NCBI RefSeq assembly: GCF_014841105.1
Contig: NZ_JACYWE010000002.1
Location: 220,434-284,433 of the forward strand
Direction: 5' to 3'
DNA from: Lolliginicoccus lacisalsi
GTDB taxonomy: Bacteria; Actinomycetota; Actinomycetes; Mycobacteriales; Mycobacteriaceae
Length of the DNA: 64,000 nucleotides
The position numbers and the translations under genes are program-made. Each line of letters opens with the position of its first letter. Within the stretch, counting starts at the first letter, position 1. This document shows positions 33,477 to 42,610 of this stretch, piece after piece. The notes under the pieces were generated by a model. The model ran no database searches and was not told the DNA's origin. It saw only the letters and a list, made by a program, of their open reading frames with translations.

Positions 33477-34282
33477 CGGTCCTGCCAGGACTGCTTGTGG
33501 CTGCGCACCAGGAGATCCTTGAGCGCGCGGGTGTGTCGACGGCTCACTGGCAGTTCCACGGGCCGCAGGTCACGCTCCCCGCGCAGCGTGACGACATACC
33601 CGCTGCCCACTGACCTCAACCCGGTGACCAGCCGCAGCGACACCAGGTACGAGCGGTGCACCCGCACGAACCCAGCGGACGCCCACCGTTCCTCCAGCGC
33701 ACTGATGGGGATGCGCACGAGGTGCGAGCCAGCGGTGGTGTGCAGGCGGGCGTAGTCTCCGTCGGCCTCGACCCAGCCAACCGACGAGCGGCGCACCAGG
33801 GTGGTGGTGCCGCCCAGCTCGACGGGAATGACCTCATCGGACGGCGTGGCCGCGCGCGGTGGAGCGGCGTCCTGCCGCGCGCGGCGGGCACGTTGCTCCA
33901 GGATCCGCTCGATGGCCTGCCCCAGCCGGGGCACCCGGATCGGCTTGAGCAGGTAGTCGACGGCGCCGATGTCGAACGCATCGACGGCGCGGTCCTCGTG
34001 GGCGGTCACGAAGACCACGAACGGGGGCTGCTTGAACTCGCTGATGATGCCGGCGAGCTCCACCCCGTCGAGACCGGGCATGCGGATATCGCTGAACACC
34101 GCATCCACCCGCTCGGTCCGCAGCAGCCGCAGCGCGGTGGTGGCATCGCTGGCGGCGTGCACGGTGCCGATGTGGGGCTGGGCGCTGAGCAGGTAGACGA
34201 TCTCATCGAGCGCGGGCGCCTCGTCGTCCACGGCCAGCACGGTCAGCGGCGCCGCATCGGTGGTCGTCATGCGATCCATCAT
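33473..34282 (-). CDS. LytTR-type response regulator
   Basis: A 269-residue response regulator. The receiver domain has VLAVDDEAPALDEI, the phospho-acceptor in AVFSDIRMPG and the conserved Lys in YLLKPI. After an Ala/Arg/Pro linker comes a LytTR DNA-binding domain (SSVGWVEADGDYARLHTTAG; RVHRSYLVSL). These bind direct repeats rather than palindromes. The start overlaps the kinase stop; ATGs at residues 1, 2 and 5 or 6 are possible. It works with the kinase encoded just upstream, most likely to switch on the symporter operon. Confidence 0.92.
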   Translation of the reverse strand: MMDRMTTTDAAPLTVLAVDDEAPALDEIVYLLSAQPHIGTVHAASDATTALRLLRTERVDAVFSDIRMPGLDGVELAGIISEFKQPPFVVFVTAHEDRAVDAFDIGAVDYLLKPIRVPRLGQAIERILEQRARRARQDAAPPRAATPSDEVIPVELGGTTTLVRRSSVGWVEADGDYARLHTTAGSHLVRIPISALEERWASAGFVRVHRSYLVSLRLVTGLRSVGSGYVVTLRGERDLRPVELPVSRRHTRALKDLLVRSHKQSWQDR

Positions 34283-35463
34283 GCACGCACGCCGGGACGG
34301 AATTTGGGAAGTCGCAGAATCACCTTGGTGCCCGCGCCCGGTGCCGTCTCCACCACGATGCCGTACTCGTCGCCGAACACTTGCCGCATGCGCTCATCGA
34401 CATTGTTCAGGCCCACATGGATATCGGCGGGGTCATGATCAAGCTCCCCCGAGCGCAACCGCTGCGGATCCATGCCCGCGCCATCGTCCTCGATCGTGAG
34501 CAAGCATTCCGTGCCCGCATCAGCCGCCGTGATGACAACAGTGCCCCCGCCCTCCTGCCCGGCCAGGCCATGCCGCACGGCGTTCTCCACGAGCGGCTGC
34601 AGCACCAGGAACGGGATCACGATGCCCAGCGTCTCGGGGGCGACGTGCAAGCGGGCGCGCAGGCGATCCCCGAAGCGGGCCTGCTCGAGCGCGAGGTAGC
34701 GCTCCACGTTCTGCAGCTCCTCGGCCAGAGTGGTGAACTGCCCGGCCTTGCGGAACGAGTAGCGCGTGAAATCCGCGAAATCGAGGATGAGCTCGCGCGC
34801 CCGATCGGGATTGGTGCGCACGAACGCGGCGATGGTGGTGAGCGCGTTGTAGATGAAGTGCGGGCTGATCTGGGCGCGCAGGGCCAGCATCTCGGCGTGG
34901 GCGAGGCGCTCGCGGGAGGCGTCGAGCTCGGCGAGGGCAAGCTGGCTCTCCACATAGCGACCGACCTCGGTGAGCGTGCGCAGCAGGCCCGGGGTAGGGC
35001 TGGCGCGCAGCACGGCAACGAGCACACCGATGCACGCGCGATCATCGCTGGCGCCATCGGAGAACAACGGCTGGCACACCACCGCGCGCCCGGGGCCGTC
35101 ACGATGATCAACGAGGTGCTGCCGCCCGGTACGGGCGCTCGTGGTGGCGGCGTCGAGCAGCGCGGATCGGGAAACGTCGGCGGAGTCCCCGTCGATGGCG
35201 AGCAGGGTGCCCGAGGCATCGCACAGCGCCACCGCGCTCGCGTCGATGAGCTCGCGCAGGTAGGGCGCGGCCTCGGCGGCACCCTTCTCGGTGAGCCCAC
35301 CGGTCAGCGCGCGGGCCGCGGCCCCGGCGGTGGCAAGCGTGGCATGCACGGCCCGCTCGGCCGGAGTGGTGAACCCAGCGCGGGAGCGCAGCCACGCGGC
35401 GATCGCGAGGACCGCGACAACGGCCAGCCCGACGGTGACCAGCACCGCCACGATGGAGGACAT
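34279..35463 (-). CDS. LytS/YpdA-type sensor histidine kinase
   Basis: A 394-residue kinase with one N-terminal membrane segment (about 5-25), a GAF-like sensor region (ERAVHATLATAGAAARAL to ACIGVLVAVLR), a His_kinase domain with ISPHFIYNALTTIAAFVR (phospho-His near residue 203) and an ATPase domain (PLVENAVRHGL; IEDDGAGMD; HVGLNNVDERMRQVFG). The closest known parallels are kinases that sense pyruvate and control symporters, such as BtsS. The gene leads a four-gene operon with overlapping ends. Confidence 0.92.
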   Translation of the reverse strand: MSSIVAVLVTVGLAVVAVLAIAAWLRSRAGFTTPAERAVHATLATAGAAARALTGGLTEKGAAEAAPYLRELIDASAVALCDASGTLLAIDGDSADVSRSALLDAATTSARTGRQHLVDHRDGPGRAVVCQPLFSDGASDDRACIGVLVAVLRASPTPGLLRTLTEVGRYVESQLALAELDASRERLAHAEMLALRAQISPHFIYNALTTIAAFVRTNPDRARELILDFADFTRYSFRKAGQFTTLAEELQNVERYLALEQARFGDRLRARLHVAPETLGIVIPFLVLQPLVENAVRHGLAGQEGGGTVVITAADAGTECLLTIEDDGAGMDPQRLRSGELDHDPADIHVGLNNVDERMRQVFGDEYGIVVETAPGAGTKVILRLPKFRPGVRA

Positions 35464-35524
35464 GACTGCCAGTCTGCCGATCCGGTGCCGACTTGTGACG
35501 CAAACGGTGCCCCTCGTGTTGCTG

Positions 35525-35549
35525 AGAGTCCCATCGTTGACCAGACTCT
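35525..35549. promoter_or_regulatory. Inverted repeat in the kinase/membrane-protein divergent region
   Basis: AGAGTC/GACTCT with a 13-base spacer, 39 bases before the start at 35588. It may be an operator or chance. Confidence 0.3.
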
Positions 35550-35587
35550 AGTGCAATGCCCGGATTGACCGACGCAAGGAGTACCGC

Positions 35588-36454
35588 ATGACGCAGTATC
35601 CACCGCCCCCGCCCGGGAGCAACCCCTGGGGCAATGAGCCCCAGGACAATGATCCCCAGGACAATGATCCCCAGGACAAGAACCCGCAAGGTGCTGGCCC
35701 CCAGGGCGACAACCCCTACGGCGGCTACCCACCGCCACCGCCGATGGGCGACGGTGGCACCGGGTACCCGCCACCACCGCCGATGGGCGCCCAGGGATAC
35801 GGCTACGACCCCCAGGGCGGCTACCCAGCCGGTGGAGCTGGAGGCTTCGATGTGATGGAGGCCGGCCGCTGGGCATGGAGCCGCTTCGCCGACAACGCCC
35901 CTGTATGGCTCGGCTTCGTCGCCATCCTCGCGGTACTGCAGATCGTTAGCTTCGTCTCCAGCCTGGGCCAGGATCAGGGCTCGATCAGTGCCTCGATCCT
36001 CAGCTTCCTCATCAGCATCGCGGGAACCGTGATCGGCTGGATGATGCTGCGCGGCGCACTGCTCACCGCCGATGGCCGCAAGCCCGCGTTCGGCGAGTTC
36101 GCGCAGCTCAACAACGTCCTGCACCTCGTGCTGGCCTCGATCCTGGTCGGCATCATGGTGGTCCTCGGCTTGATCCTGCTGATCATCCCCGGCCTGGTGA
36201 TCGCGTTCCTCACGATGTTCACCGTTCACTCGGTGCTCGACCACGACATGGACGTCATCAGCGCCATCAAGAACTCGTTCAAGCTGGTGTCCGCCAACGT
36301 TGGCCCGGCACTGCTGCTGGTCGTCGCGTTCATCGTGCTCGGCGTCCTCACGCTGATCACTTGTGGCCTTGGCGCCTTCGTCACGATCCCCCTCGGCACG
36401 ATGATGTCGGCGTATGCCTTCCGTACGTTCTCGGGCCGCCAGCCGGTACAGTAA
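35588..36454 (+). CDS. Integral membrane protein with Pro/Gln/Asp-rich N-terminus (paralogue 1)
   Basis: A 288-residue protein. The first 85 residues are low complexity, with three copies of a NDPQD/NEPQD unit and two YPPPPPMG units. The rest has about six membrane segments and the motif IIPGLVIAFLTMFTVHSVLDHDMDVISAIKNSFKLVSANVGPALLL. The second part matches the glycerophosphoryl-diester-associated/DUF975-like family of membrane proteins with a Pro-Gly-rich soluble head. AAGGAG precedes the ATG. The next gene encodes a paralogue, so this is a tandem duplication. Function unknown. Confidence 0.82.
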   Translation: MTQYPPPPPGSNPWGNEPQDNDPQDNDPQDKNPQGAGPQGDNPYGGYPPPPPMGDGGTGYPPPPPMGAQGYGYDPQGGYPAGGAGGFDVMEAGRWAWSRFADNAPVWLGFVAILAVLQIVSFVSSLGQDQGSISASILSFLISIAGTVIGWMMLRGALLTADGRKPAFGEFAQLNNVLHLVLASILVGIMVVLGLILLIIPGLVIAFLTMFTVHSVLDHDMDVISAIKNSFKLVSANVGPALLLVVAFIVLGVLTLITCGLGAFVTIPLGTMMSAYAFRTFSGRQPVQ

Positions 36455-36472
36455 TCGCTATCCGGGACCTCC

Positions 36473-36508
36473 ATGCTGGCGCGGGATCTTGTCATCCCGC
36501 GCCAGCAT
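36473..36508 (+). terminator. Strong rho-independent-type terminator
   Basis: Perfect 15-bp arms (ATGCTGGCGCGGGAT and its complement) with a 6-base loop, followed by TCTTT, 18 bases after the first paralogue. The second paralogue should therefore have its own promoter or depend on read-through. Confidence 0.85.
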
Positions 36509-36614
36509 TCTTTCCGCCAAGACGGTGGCGGCAAGACACCATGCGCGCCCTCCCGGCCTGCGAGGCGCCGCGCATGCCCGCCCGCCGCAGCGGACGACCG
36601 AAGGAACAGGATCG

Positions 36615-37508
36615 ATGACCAACGACTTCCCCGGTGACAGCCCGTCCTCGAGCGGGGAGGGCTTCCCAACACCCGAGGACATCCCCCAGCCGGGCGCCAC
36701 GCCCACGCCGGGTGGCTACCCGCACCAGGGCGAGTACCCCCCGCCGGGCGGCTACCGCGGCGAAGGGCTGCAGCCGCCGCCGGGCTCCTACCCGCCCGCT
36801 GACGATGCGCCCGTGCAGTACGGGGTGGCGTCGAGCCATCGGCACTTCCCGTCCCTGCGACGCAGTGATGCGGAGACGCCGTTCAGGATCCGCCAGTTGC
36901 TGAAGCTGTCGTGGCGGCGCTTCGCGGGCAATGCCGGCGCCTGGCTCGGATTCGTCGTGCTCGCGATCATCGTGACCGGCCTCGTGGCATTCCCCCTATC
37001 GCTGGTGTTCTACGCCCCGCTCGAGAGCCCCACCGCCAATCCGATCCTGGCGGTATCGCTCGCCGCGGCAGGCACGGCGCTCTTCGTGCTGCTCGGCATC
37101 CTCGTGCAGTCCGCCATGGTCAGCGCCGCGCTGGCCGAGAGCGCGGGCCAGCGGCCCTCGCTGCGCGAGTTCATGCGCGTGCCGAACGTCGCGCAAGTAG
37201 TGCTCACCGCGATCCTGGTGGCGGCCATGACATTCCTCGGCACGCTGCTGTGCATCGTGCCTGGCCTGCTCGCGGCATTCTTCAGCATGTTCGCGGTGCA
37301 CTTCGTGATCGACCGCGGCCAGTCGGCGGTGGAAGCGATCCGCTCGAGCTGGCGGACCGTCGGCGCGAACGTTGGTCCGCTCCTCATCCTCGTGCTCGTG
37401 CTCTATGTTGTCACCGTGGCGGGCGCGTTGACGATCATCGGGATGCTGGTGGTCGTGCCCTTCTCGATGATCGCGGTGGCGCAGGCCTACCGCACCGTCG
37501 CGCGCTGA
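36615..37508 (+). CDS. Integral membrane protein with Pro/Gly-rich N-terminus (paralogue 2)
   Basis: A 297-residue paralogue of the preceding gene: a disordered Pro/Gly head (about 85 residues), then LLKLSWRRFAGNAGAWLGFVVLAII and IVPGLLAAFFSMFAVHFVIDRGQSAVEAIRSSWRTVGANVGPLLIL, which line up with paralogue 1. The heads share composition but not sequence. The ATG at 36615 has AAGGAACAGG upstream. Function unknown; such heads may interact with other membrane or wall components. Confidence 0.82.
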   Translation: MTNDFPGDSPSSSGEGFPTPEDIPQPGATPTPGGYPHQGEYPPPGGYRGEGLQPPPGSYPPADDAPVQYGVASSHRHFPSLRRSDAETPFRIRQLLKLSWRRFAGNAGAWLGFVVLAIIVTGLVAFPLSLVFYAPLESPTANPILAVSLAAAGTALFVLLGILVQSAMVSAALAESAGQRPSLREFMRVPNVAQVVLTAILVAAMTFLGTLLCIVPGLLAAFFSMFAVHFVIDRGQSAVEAIRSSWRTVGANVGPLLILVLVLYVVTVAGALTIIGMLVVVPFSMIAVAQAYRTVAR

Positions 37509-37511
37509 ATC

Positions 37512-37648
37512 GGGGCTGGGCTGCTCCCAGCGAGGCCGGGTTGCCGCCGGCAGGTCCTGGCCGCTCCCCCGGGGCTGGGCTGCGGCCCGCCGAGGCCGGG
37601 TTGCCCCCGGGGCTGGGCTGCGGCCCGCCGAGGCCGGGTTGCCCCCGG
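37512..37648. repeat. 38-bp tandem repeat
   Basis: A 38-bp unit beginning GGGGCTGGGCTGCGGCCC occurs at 37571 and 37609 almost unchanged, with a diverged copy from 37512. It leads straight into the family B palindrome at 37651. The gap 37509-37875 contains only these repeats and the gluA leader. Confidence 0.8.
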
Positions 37649-37650
37649 AA

Positions 37651-37706
37651 GTGTGCGGTATTGCCCCCTCCCAGGCGCGAAACGGGGTGCAAAACTGCAC
37701 ACTTCC
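37651..37706. repeat. Family B palindromic element, copy 1
   Basis: 56 bp, ends GTGTGCGGTATTGC... and ...GGGGTGCAAAACTGCACACTTCC; the flanking GGAA at 37647 extends the left arm. This is the most symmetrical copy. Confidence 0.8.
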
Positions 37707-37875
37707 GAGCCCGCCGCGCGAGCCCGCCGCGCGCTAGCGCCACACCCGCGGCCGAGCGATCCACCCGCTCGAAGGAACGGCGCGAGTGATTGGGTTTGCC
37801 GCATTCCGGTAAACTTTCCAAACCAATTTCGATGATCATCACGCCGACGATCCATGCCGAGCCTAGAGTCGGCGC

Positions 37876-38625
37876 ATGACCGATTCTGGCGAACCGCTCG
37901 TCGTGCTCGATGGCGTCAACAAGCATTTCGGCGACCTGCACGTGCTGCAAGACATCAACCTGACCGTCCGGCGCGGCGAGGTCGTTGTGGTCATCGGGCC
38001 CTCCGGATCTGGCAAGTCCACGCTATGCCGCGCGATCAACCGGCTCGAGACGATCGACTCCGGCACCATCACCATTGATGGCAAGGTGCTCCCCGAGGAA
38101 GGCAAGGAGCTCGCGCAGCTCCGCTCGGACGTGGGCATGGTGTTCCAGTCGTTCAACCTCTTCGCCCACAAGACGGTGCTCGACAATGTCACGCTCGGCC
38201 CCATCAAGGTCCGCAAGATCAACAAGGCCAAGGCGGTGGAGCGGGCTCGCGAGCTGCTCAAGCGGGTCGGGGTGGACGCGCAGGAGCGCAAGTTCCCCGC
38301 GCAGATGTCGGGCGGGCAGCAGCAGCGCGTCGCGATCGCCCGGTCGCTGGCGATGGACCCGAAGGTGATGCTGTTCGACGAGCCCACCTCGGCGCTGGAT
38401 CCGGAGATGATCAACGAGGTCCTCGACGTCATGGCCGCCCTCGCGAAGGAGGGCATGACGATGGTGGTGGTGACGCACGAGATGGGATTCGCGCGCCGCG
38501 CCGCCGATCGCGTGGTGTTCATGGCCGACGGACAGATCGTGGAGGAGAACACCCCGGAGGAGTTCTTCACCAATCCGCGCAGCGACCGCGCCAAGGACTT
38601 CCTGTCCAAGATCCTCGCCCATTGA
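37876..38625 (+). CDS. gluA: Glutamate/polar amino acid ABC transporter ATP-binding protein
   Basis: 249 residues, complete ABC ATPase: Walker [11 protein letters not shown]-loop VFQSFNLF, signature MSGGQQQR, Walker [13 protein letters not shown] and the switch His in [14 protein letters not shown]. The polar amino acid group is shown by [15 protein letters not shown]. It heads gluABCD, the glutamate uptake operon of corynebacteria and relatives. The leader contains the family B repeat but no clear binding site for a regulator. Confidence 0.93.
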   Translation: MTDSGEPLVVLDGVNKHFGDLHVLQDINLTVRRGEVVVVIGPSGSGKSTLCRAINRLETIDSGTITIDGKVLPEEGKELAQLRSDVGMVFQSFNLFAHKTVLDNVTLGPIKVRKINKAKAVERARELLKRVGVDAQERKFPAQMSGGQQQRVAIARSLAMDPKVMLFDEPTSALDPEMINEVLDVMAALAKEGMTMVVVTHEMGFARRAADRVVFMADGQIVEENTPEEFFTNPRSDRAKDFLSKILAH

Positions 38626-38680
38626 CCTCCGCAAAGCCCTGGCCCGAAAGCCCTGTCAACGAGAAGCTGGGACATCGCCA

Positions 38681-39568
38681 ATGAATCGTCGAATAGTCGC
38701 CGGCGCGGCGGCACTGATGATGATGCTCACCGCGTGCGGCAGCGTCAGCGGCACCGACATCGAATCCCGCGTCCCCGTCGCCGAGGATCCCACGTTCCCC
38801 GAGGACACCGCCATGGCCCGCATCGTCGAGGATGGCAAGTTCCGGGTGGGCATCAAGTTCGATCAGCCCGGGTTCGGGCTGCTGCGCCTCGAGGGTGGTT
38901 TCACCGGCTTCGATGTCGAGATCGCCCAGTTCGTTGCCGCGGGACTCGGGTTCGAGCCCGAGGACATCGAGTACTACGAGGCGCCGTCGCAGCGCCGCGA
39001 GGAACTCATCGAGTACAACAACGTCGACATGGTCGTCGCCACCTACACGATCAATGATCGACGCCGCGAGCGCATCAGCTTCGCTGGTCCCTACTACTTG
39101 GCCGGCCAGCAGCTCATGGTCGCCGCGGACGATCAACGCATCACCGGGCCCGAGGCGTTCCGCGAGAACACCGACGCGAAGGTGTGCTCGGTCACTGGCT
39201 CCACGCCTAGCCAGACGATCCAGGAATACCTCGCTAGCAGCGATCAGCTCGTGCTGTTCGATGTGTACTCCAAGTGCGCCGATGCGCTGCGCACGGGGCA
39301 GGTCGATGCGGTCACCACCGATAACGTGATCCTGCTTGGCCTGGTCGCGAAATCCGGTGGGGAGTTCAGGATGGCTGGCCAGCAGTTCACCGAGGAGCCG
39401 TATGGCATCGGCATCCCCAAGGGGGAGGTCGCGTTCTGCGAGTTCATCAACGAGCAGGTGCGCCTCGCCTACGAGTCCGGCGCGTACACCGAGGCGTGGG
39501 AAGCCACGGCCGGCTCGGTCGAGGGCGCGCAGACCCCCGAGCTCCCGGAGCCTGACCCATGCACCTGA
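38681..39568 (+). CDS. gluB: Glutamate ABC transporter substrate-binding lipoprotein
   Basis: 295 residues. Lipobox LTAC (Cys19) after a short signal. The SBP_bac_3 domain runs from about 45: FRVGIKFDQPGFGL, GFTGFDVEIAQFVA, DMVVATYTINDRRRERISFAGPYYLAGQ. The first Cys after signal cleavage should carry the lipid anchor. Two more Cys (KVCSVTGSTP; DVYSKCADAL) and a C-terminal EPDPCT may form a disulfide. Start set by family length; neighbours gluA and gluC confirm the role. Confidence 0.93.
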   Translation: MNRRIVAGAAALMMMLTACGSVSGTDIESRVPVAEDPTFPEDTAMARIVEDGKFRVGIKFDQPGFGLLRLEGGFTGFDVEIAQFVAAGLGFEPEDIEYYEAPSQRREELIEYNNVDMVVATYTINDRRRERISFAGPYYLAGQQLMVAADDQRITGPEAFRENTDAKVCSVTGSTPSQTIQEYLASSDQLVLFDVYSKCADALRTGQVDAVTTDNVILLGLVAKSGGEFRMAGQQFTEEPYGIGIPKGEVAFCEFINEQVRLAYESGAYTEAWEATAGSVEGAQTPELPEPDPCT

Positions 39569-39629
39569 CCTGCTCTCGCCCTGAATCCCGCCGCCCTGAA
39601 TCCCGCGCGATGATCGGAGGAACCATTCG

Positions 39630-40280
39630 ATGAGCGCGATCACCGACAACCTCGACCTGTATTGGTCGGGCTTCCTCACCTCGGTGGGAATCTGCTTCTT
39701 CGGCCTGGTGGGCTCGCTGCTGCTGGGCACCGTCATCGCGACGTTCCGGGTCTCCCCCATCCCGATCCTTCAATGGGTGGGCTCGGCGTACGTCACGATC
39801 GTCCGCAACACTCCCCTCACGCTGGTGCTGTTCTTCTTCGCGTTCGGCCTGCCGGAGATCGGCATCAATAGTTCCTTCTACCGGTTCGGGCTTGCCGCGC
39901 TGATCATCTACACCTCGGCGTTCGTGTGCGAGGCCATCCGCTCCGGCATCAACTCGGTCGCGTCGGGGCAGGCCGAGGCGGCCCGATCCATCGGCCTCGG
40001 CTTCGGCCAGTCCCTCACGCTGGTCGTGCTGCCGCAGGCGCTGCGAACCGTAGTCCCGCCGCTCGGCAGCGTGCTCATCGCGATGTTCAAGAACTCGGCG
40101 GTGCTCGGCGCGTTCGGTGTCGGCGGTGATCTCTGGAGCAACGGCCTGAACCTGTCGAGCGCCCAGGGCTACGCCCCGCTGCCCGTGTTCCTCGGAGTCG
40201 CGGTCGGATACCTGTGCATCACTATCCCGGCAGGCATCGCCCTGCAGGTCATCGAGCGGAAGGCGGCGATCGCGCGATGA
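39630..40280 (+). CDS. gluC: Glutamate ABC transporter permease 1
   Basis: 216 residues, HisM/GlnP-type permease with five membrane segments. SAYVTIVRNTPLTLVLFFFAFGLP and the EAA loop SGQAEAARSIGLGFGQSLTLVVLPQALRTVVPPLGS are clear. GGAGG lies upstream of the ATG. Its stop overlaps the start of gluD (ATGA). Confidence 0.93.
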   Translation: MSAITDNLDLYWSGFLTSVGICFFGLVGSLLLGTVIATFRVSPIPILQWVGSAYVTIVRNTPLTLVLFFFAFGLPEIGINSSFYRFGLAALIIYTSAFVCEAIRSGINSVASGQAEAARSIGLGFGQSLTLVVLPQALRTVVPPLGSVLIAMFKNSAVLGAFGVGGDLWSNGLNLSSAQGYAPLPVFLGVAVGYLCITIPAGIALQVIERKAAIAR

Positions 40281-41215
40281 GCACGCCCACCATCTCACCC
40301 GGCCAGCAGCGCCCCCGCGGCAAGGCACCCGAGCGGGCCGCCACCGTCCTGTTCGACGCGCCCGGGCCCCGCGCCCGTCGGCGCATCGCGATCTTCACCG
40401 TCATCGCGCTCATCGCGGTGCTCGGCGTACTCGGGCTGGCACTGTTCCGGCTCGTCGATGGCGGGCAGTTCACCTGGGAGAAGTGGGCGCCGCTGCTCGA
40501 CCCGACCAATGACAGCTTCGTGCATGTCTGGGCGCGGCTCGGCGACGGTTTCCTGCGCACCCTCATCGCTGCCGCGCTCGCCATCGTGCTGTCGCTCATC
40601 CTGGGCGTGGCGATCGGCGTGGCCCGCCTCACCGCGGGCAAGTTCGCCCGGCCCCCGATCGTCGCGGCGATCGAGCTGCTGCGCGGCCTCCCTGTCATTC
40701 TTGCCATCTACCTCGTCTCACGGATCGCTGACGAGATGCGCGTGGGCATTCCGCTGCCCGGCGGCGGCGAGTTCCGGTTCGACCTCGATGTGCTGCCCGG
40801 CGGCGGCCTGCTGTGGGTGCTCGTCATCGGCCTCACCGCCTACAACTCGGTGATCATCGCCGAGATCGTGCGCAGCGGCGTGGCCTCGCTCCCCCGCGGG
40901 CAGAACGAGGCGGGCCTCGCGCTCGGCCTCACCCGCTGGCAGAGCCTCCGCATGATCCTGCTGCCGCAGGCGTTCCGCGTCATGCTGCCCGCGCTCATCA
41001 GCCAGCTCGTGGTCGTGCTGAAGGACACTTCGCTGATCGCGGTGCTCGGTGGCTACATCGAGCTGCTCAAGATGAGCCGCCTTGTCATCGAGAACCTCTC
41101 CAACCCCATCCAGGTGTACATCGTCGTGGCGGCGATGTTCATCATCACCAACTATGCGCTGACCAAGCTCGCGCAGTACGTGGAGAAGAAGGTCGCGGCC
41201 CGCACCAGCGGATAG
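40277..41215 (+). CDS. gluD: Glutamate ABC transporter permease 2
   Basis: 312 residues; the N-terminal 40 or so form a soluble head before the first membrane segment (IAIFTVIALIAVLGVLGLALF). EAA loop: RGQNEAGLALGLTRWQSLRMILLPQAFRVMLPALISQ. The ATG inside the gluC stop was chosen; upstream codons belong to gluC. It pairs with GluC to form the channel. Confidence 0.93.
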   Translation: MSTPTISPGQQRPRGKAPERAATVLFDAPGPRARRRIAIFTVIALIAVLGVLGLALFRLVDGGQFTWEKWAPLLDPTNDSFVHVWARLGDGFLRTLIAAALAIVLSLILGVAIGVARLTAGKFARPPIVAAIELLRGLPVILAIYLVSRIADEMRVGIPLPGGGEFRFDLDVLPGGGLLWVLVIGLTAYNSVIIAEIVRSGVASLPRGQNEAGLALGLTRWQSLRMILLPQAFRVMLPALISQLVVVLKDTSLIAVLGGYIELLKMSRLVIENLSNPIQVYIVVAAMFIITNYALTKLAQYVEKKVAARTSG

Positions 41216-41260
41216 CCCCCGCGGTGCTGCGATAGCGCCGACCCCCTCCAGGCCCCCTGG

Positions 41261-41326
41261 ATCTGCGAGCGAGAGTCAACGAATCAAGGCGATCTCAGCC
41301 TGATCTGTTGACTCTCGCTCGCAGAT
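41261..41326. terminator. Perfect 20-bp inverted repeat between gluD and the lipase gene
   Basis: Arms ATCTGCGAGCGAGAGTCAAC (41261-41280) and its exact complement (41307-41326) with a 26-base loop, in a convergent gap. It may serve as a two-way terminator, though no T-run is present. Confidence 0.65.
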
Positions 41327-41353
41327 TTCGCGCTGGCGGCCGCCTAGCCCGTC

Positions 41354-42610
41354 TCAGCAGGTGGATGCAGCGGGCTGCCCGTCGAAGCGCTCGTCCAGCC
41401 AGTCGATCATCACGTCGGTCTGCCCGATGGAGAAGTGATCGGCACCGGGGATGAGCCGGGCATCAACGGTCATGCCCTCGGCGCAGGCCCGCTGCACGGC
41501 CTCCTCGGTCCAGGCCGCGGGGATGACGGTGTCGCGATCTCCATAGAGGACAAGCAGCGGCTCGTCGGTGGGATCGAGGGGCAGCGCGTTTCGCTCGAGC
41601 CAGTCGCGGATGTCGGCCGCTGCTTCCTCGGTGAAGGGCCCCACCTCATCGGGGGTGCTGCCGAGGATGGTCAGCGCCGAGGCAAAGCCCGTCGTGCTGG
41701 TGCAGCCATCGAGCGCGCCGAACCCGTCGGCGAGGGAGCCGCGCAGGTAATCGTCGAAGTCCAGGCTGGGATCGACCGCGCGATAACCGTCGAGCACGTA
41801 CGGCAGCAATCCGAGCTGGAAGGGCCCGAGGCTCCACGGGGGCGGCCCGTCGGTGATGGGCGTGAGGTCGGCCGCGGGCGCGATCGCTACCCCGCCGACG
41901 AAGCTCAGCCCGTCACCATAGTGGGGGGCGGCCTCGAGCGCGGCCCATGCGGCTTGACCACCCTGGGAGACCCCGATGCTGGCCCATTGGTCGCTGAGCT
42001 CGTCGTTGATCGCGCGGGCGGCGCGGACGGCGTCGATCATGTTGTAGGCGGTGGTGACGGGCTCGAGGTAGGGGTGATCGGGCCCGTCGGGCGCGGGGAT
42101 GCCGTCGAGGCCCTCGTAGTCGGTGGCGGCGACGGCATAGCCCGCGTCGAGGTAGGCGGCGATGCGGGTGCCCTGGCCGAGCAGATCCCGGGCCTGGGAC
42201 GGTCCGCACTGCGCGGCGACGCCAGTGGTCCCGTGGCCGTAGGCGAGGATGGGCCAGCCCCCTTCGGGCGGAGTGCCCGTCGGGGTGAGGATCGCGGCGG
42301 TGACTGACGTGGCGGTGCCGTCGATGCCCGAGGGGGAGCGATAGGTGACGCGCTGCGCGTCCGAGGCACGTTGCGCGATAAGCGGATCGAGTGAGTCGAG
42401 AGGCGTCGATTCGACTATCGAGCCGCGCTCGTCCGCATCGGTAGCGGCGATGGAGTAGGGGCCGCGGGGCGGTTCGCTCGCACTGGGCCCGACGTCCGGC
42501 CCAGTGGGATCGGAGCCACGCGCGGCGTCACGATCGGGGTCGGCGGTGCACCCGGCGAGGAGGGTTGCGGCAAGGACAGCGAGGGCTGCGCGGGACGAGA
42601 GGTGGTTCAC
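41354..42610 (-). CDS. Secreted lipase-like alpha/beta hydrolase, lipoprotein
   Basis: A 418-residue exported hydrolase with lipobox LLAGC (Cys21) and an acidic linker. The secretory lipase (LIP)-type domain includes ILAYGHGTTGVAAQCGPS, YAVAATDYEGLDG, the nucleophile GVSQGGQAAWAAL, the acid in LYGDRDTVIPAAW and a His in GADHFSIGQ. It likely acts on esters outside the cell. The GTG start comes directly after the stop of the upstream DCC gene, so both are translated together. Confidence 0.87.
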   Translation of the reverse strand: MNHLSSRAALAVLAATLLAGCTADPDRDAARGSDPTGPDVGPSASEPPRGPYSIAATDADERGSIVESTPLDSLDPLIAQRASDAQRVTYRSPSGIDGTATSVTAAILTPTGTPPEGGWPILAYGHGTTGVAAQCGPSQARDLLGQGTRIAAYLDAGYAVAATDYEGLDGIPAPDGPDHPYLEPVTTAYNMIDAVRAARAINDELSDQWASIGVSQGGQAAWAALEAAPHYGDGLSFVGGVAIAPAADLTPITDGPPPWSLGPFQLGLLPYVLDGYRAVDPSLDFDDYLRGSLADGFGALDGCTSTTGFASALTILGSTPDEVGPFTEEAAADIRDWLERNALPLDPTDEPLLVLYGDRDTVIPAAWTEEAVQRACAEGMTVDARLIPGADHFSIGQTDVMIDWLDERFDGQPAASTC

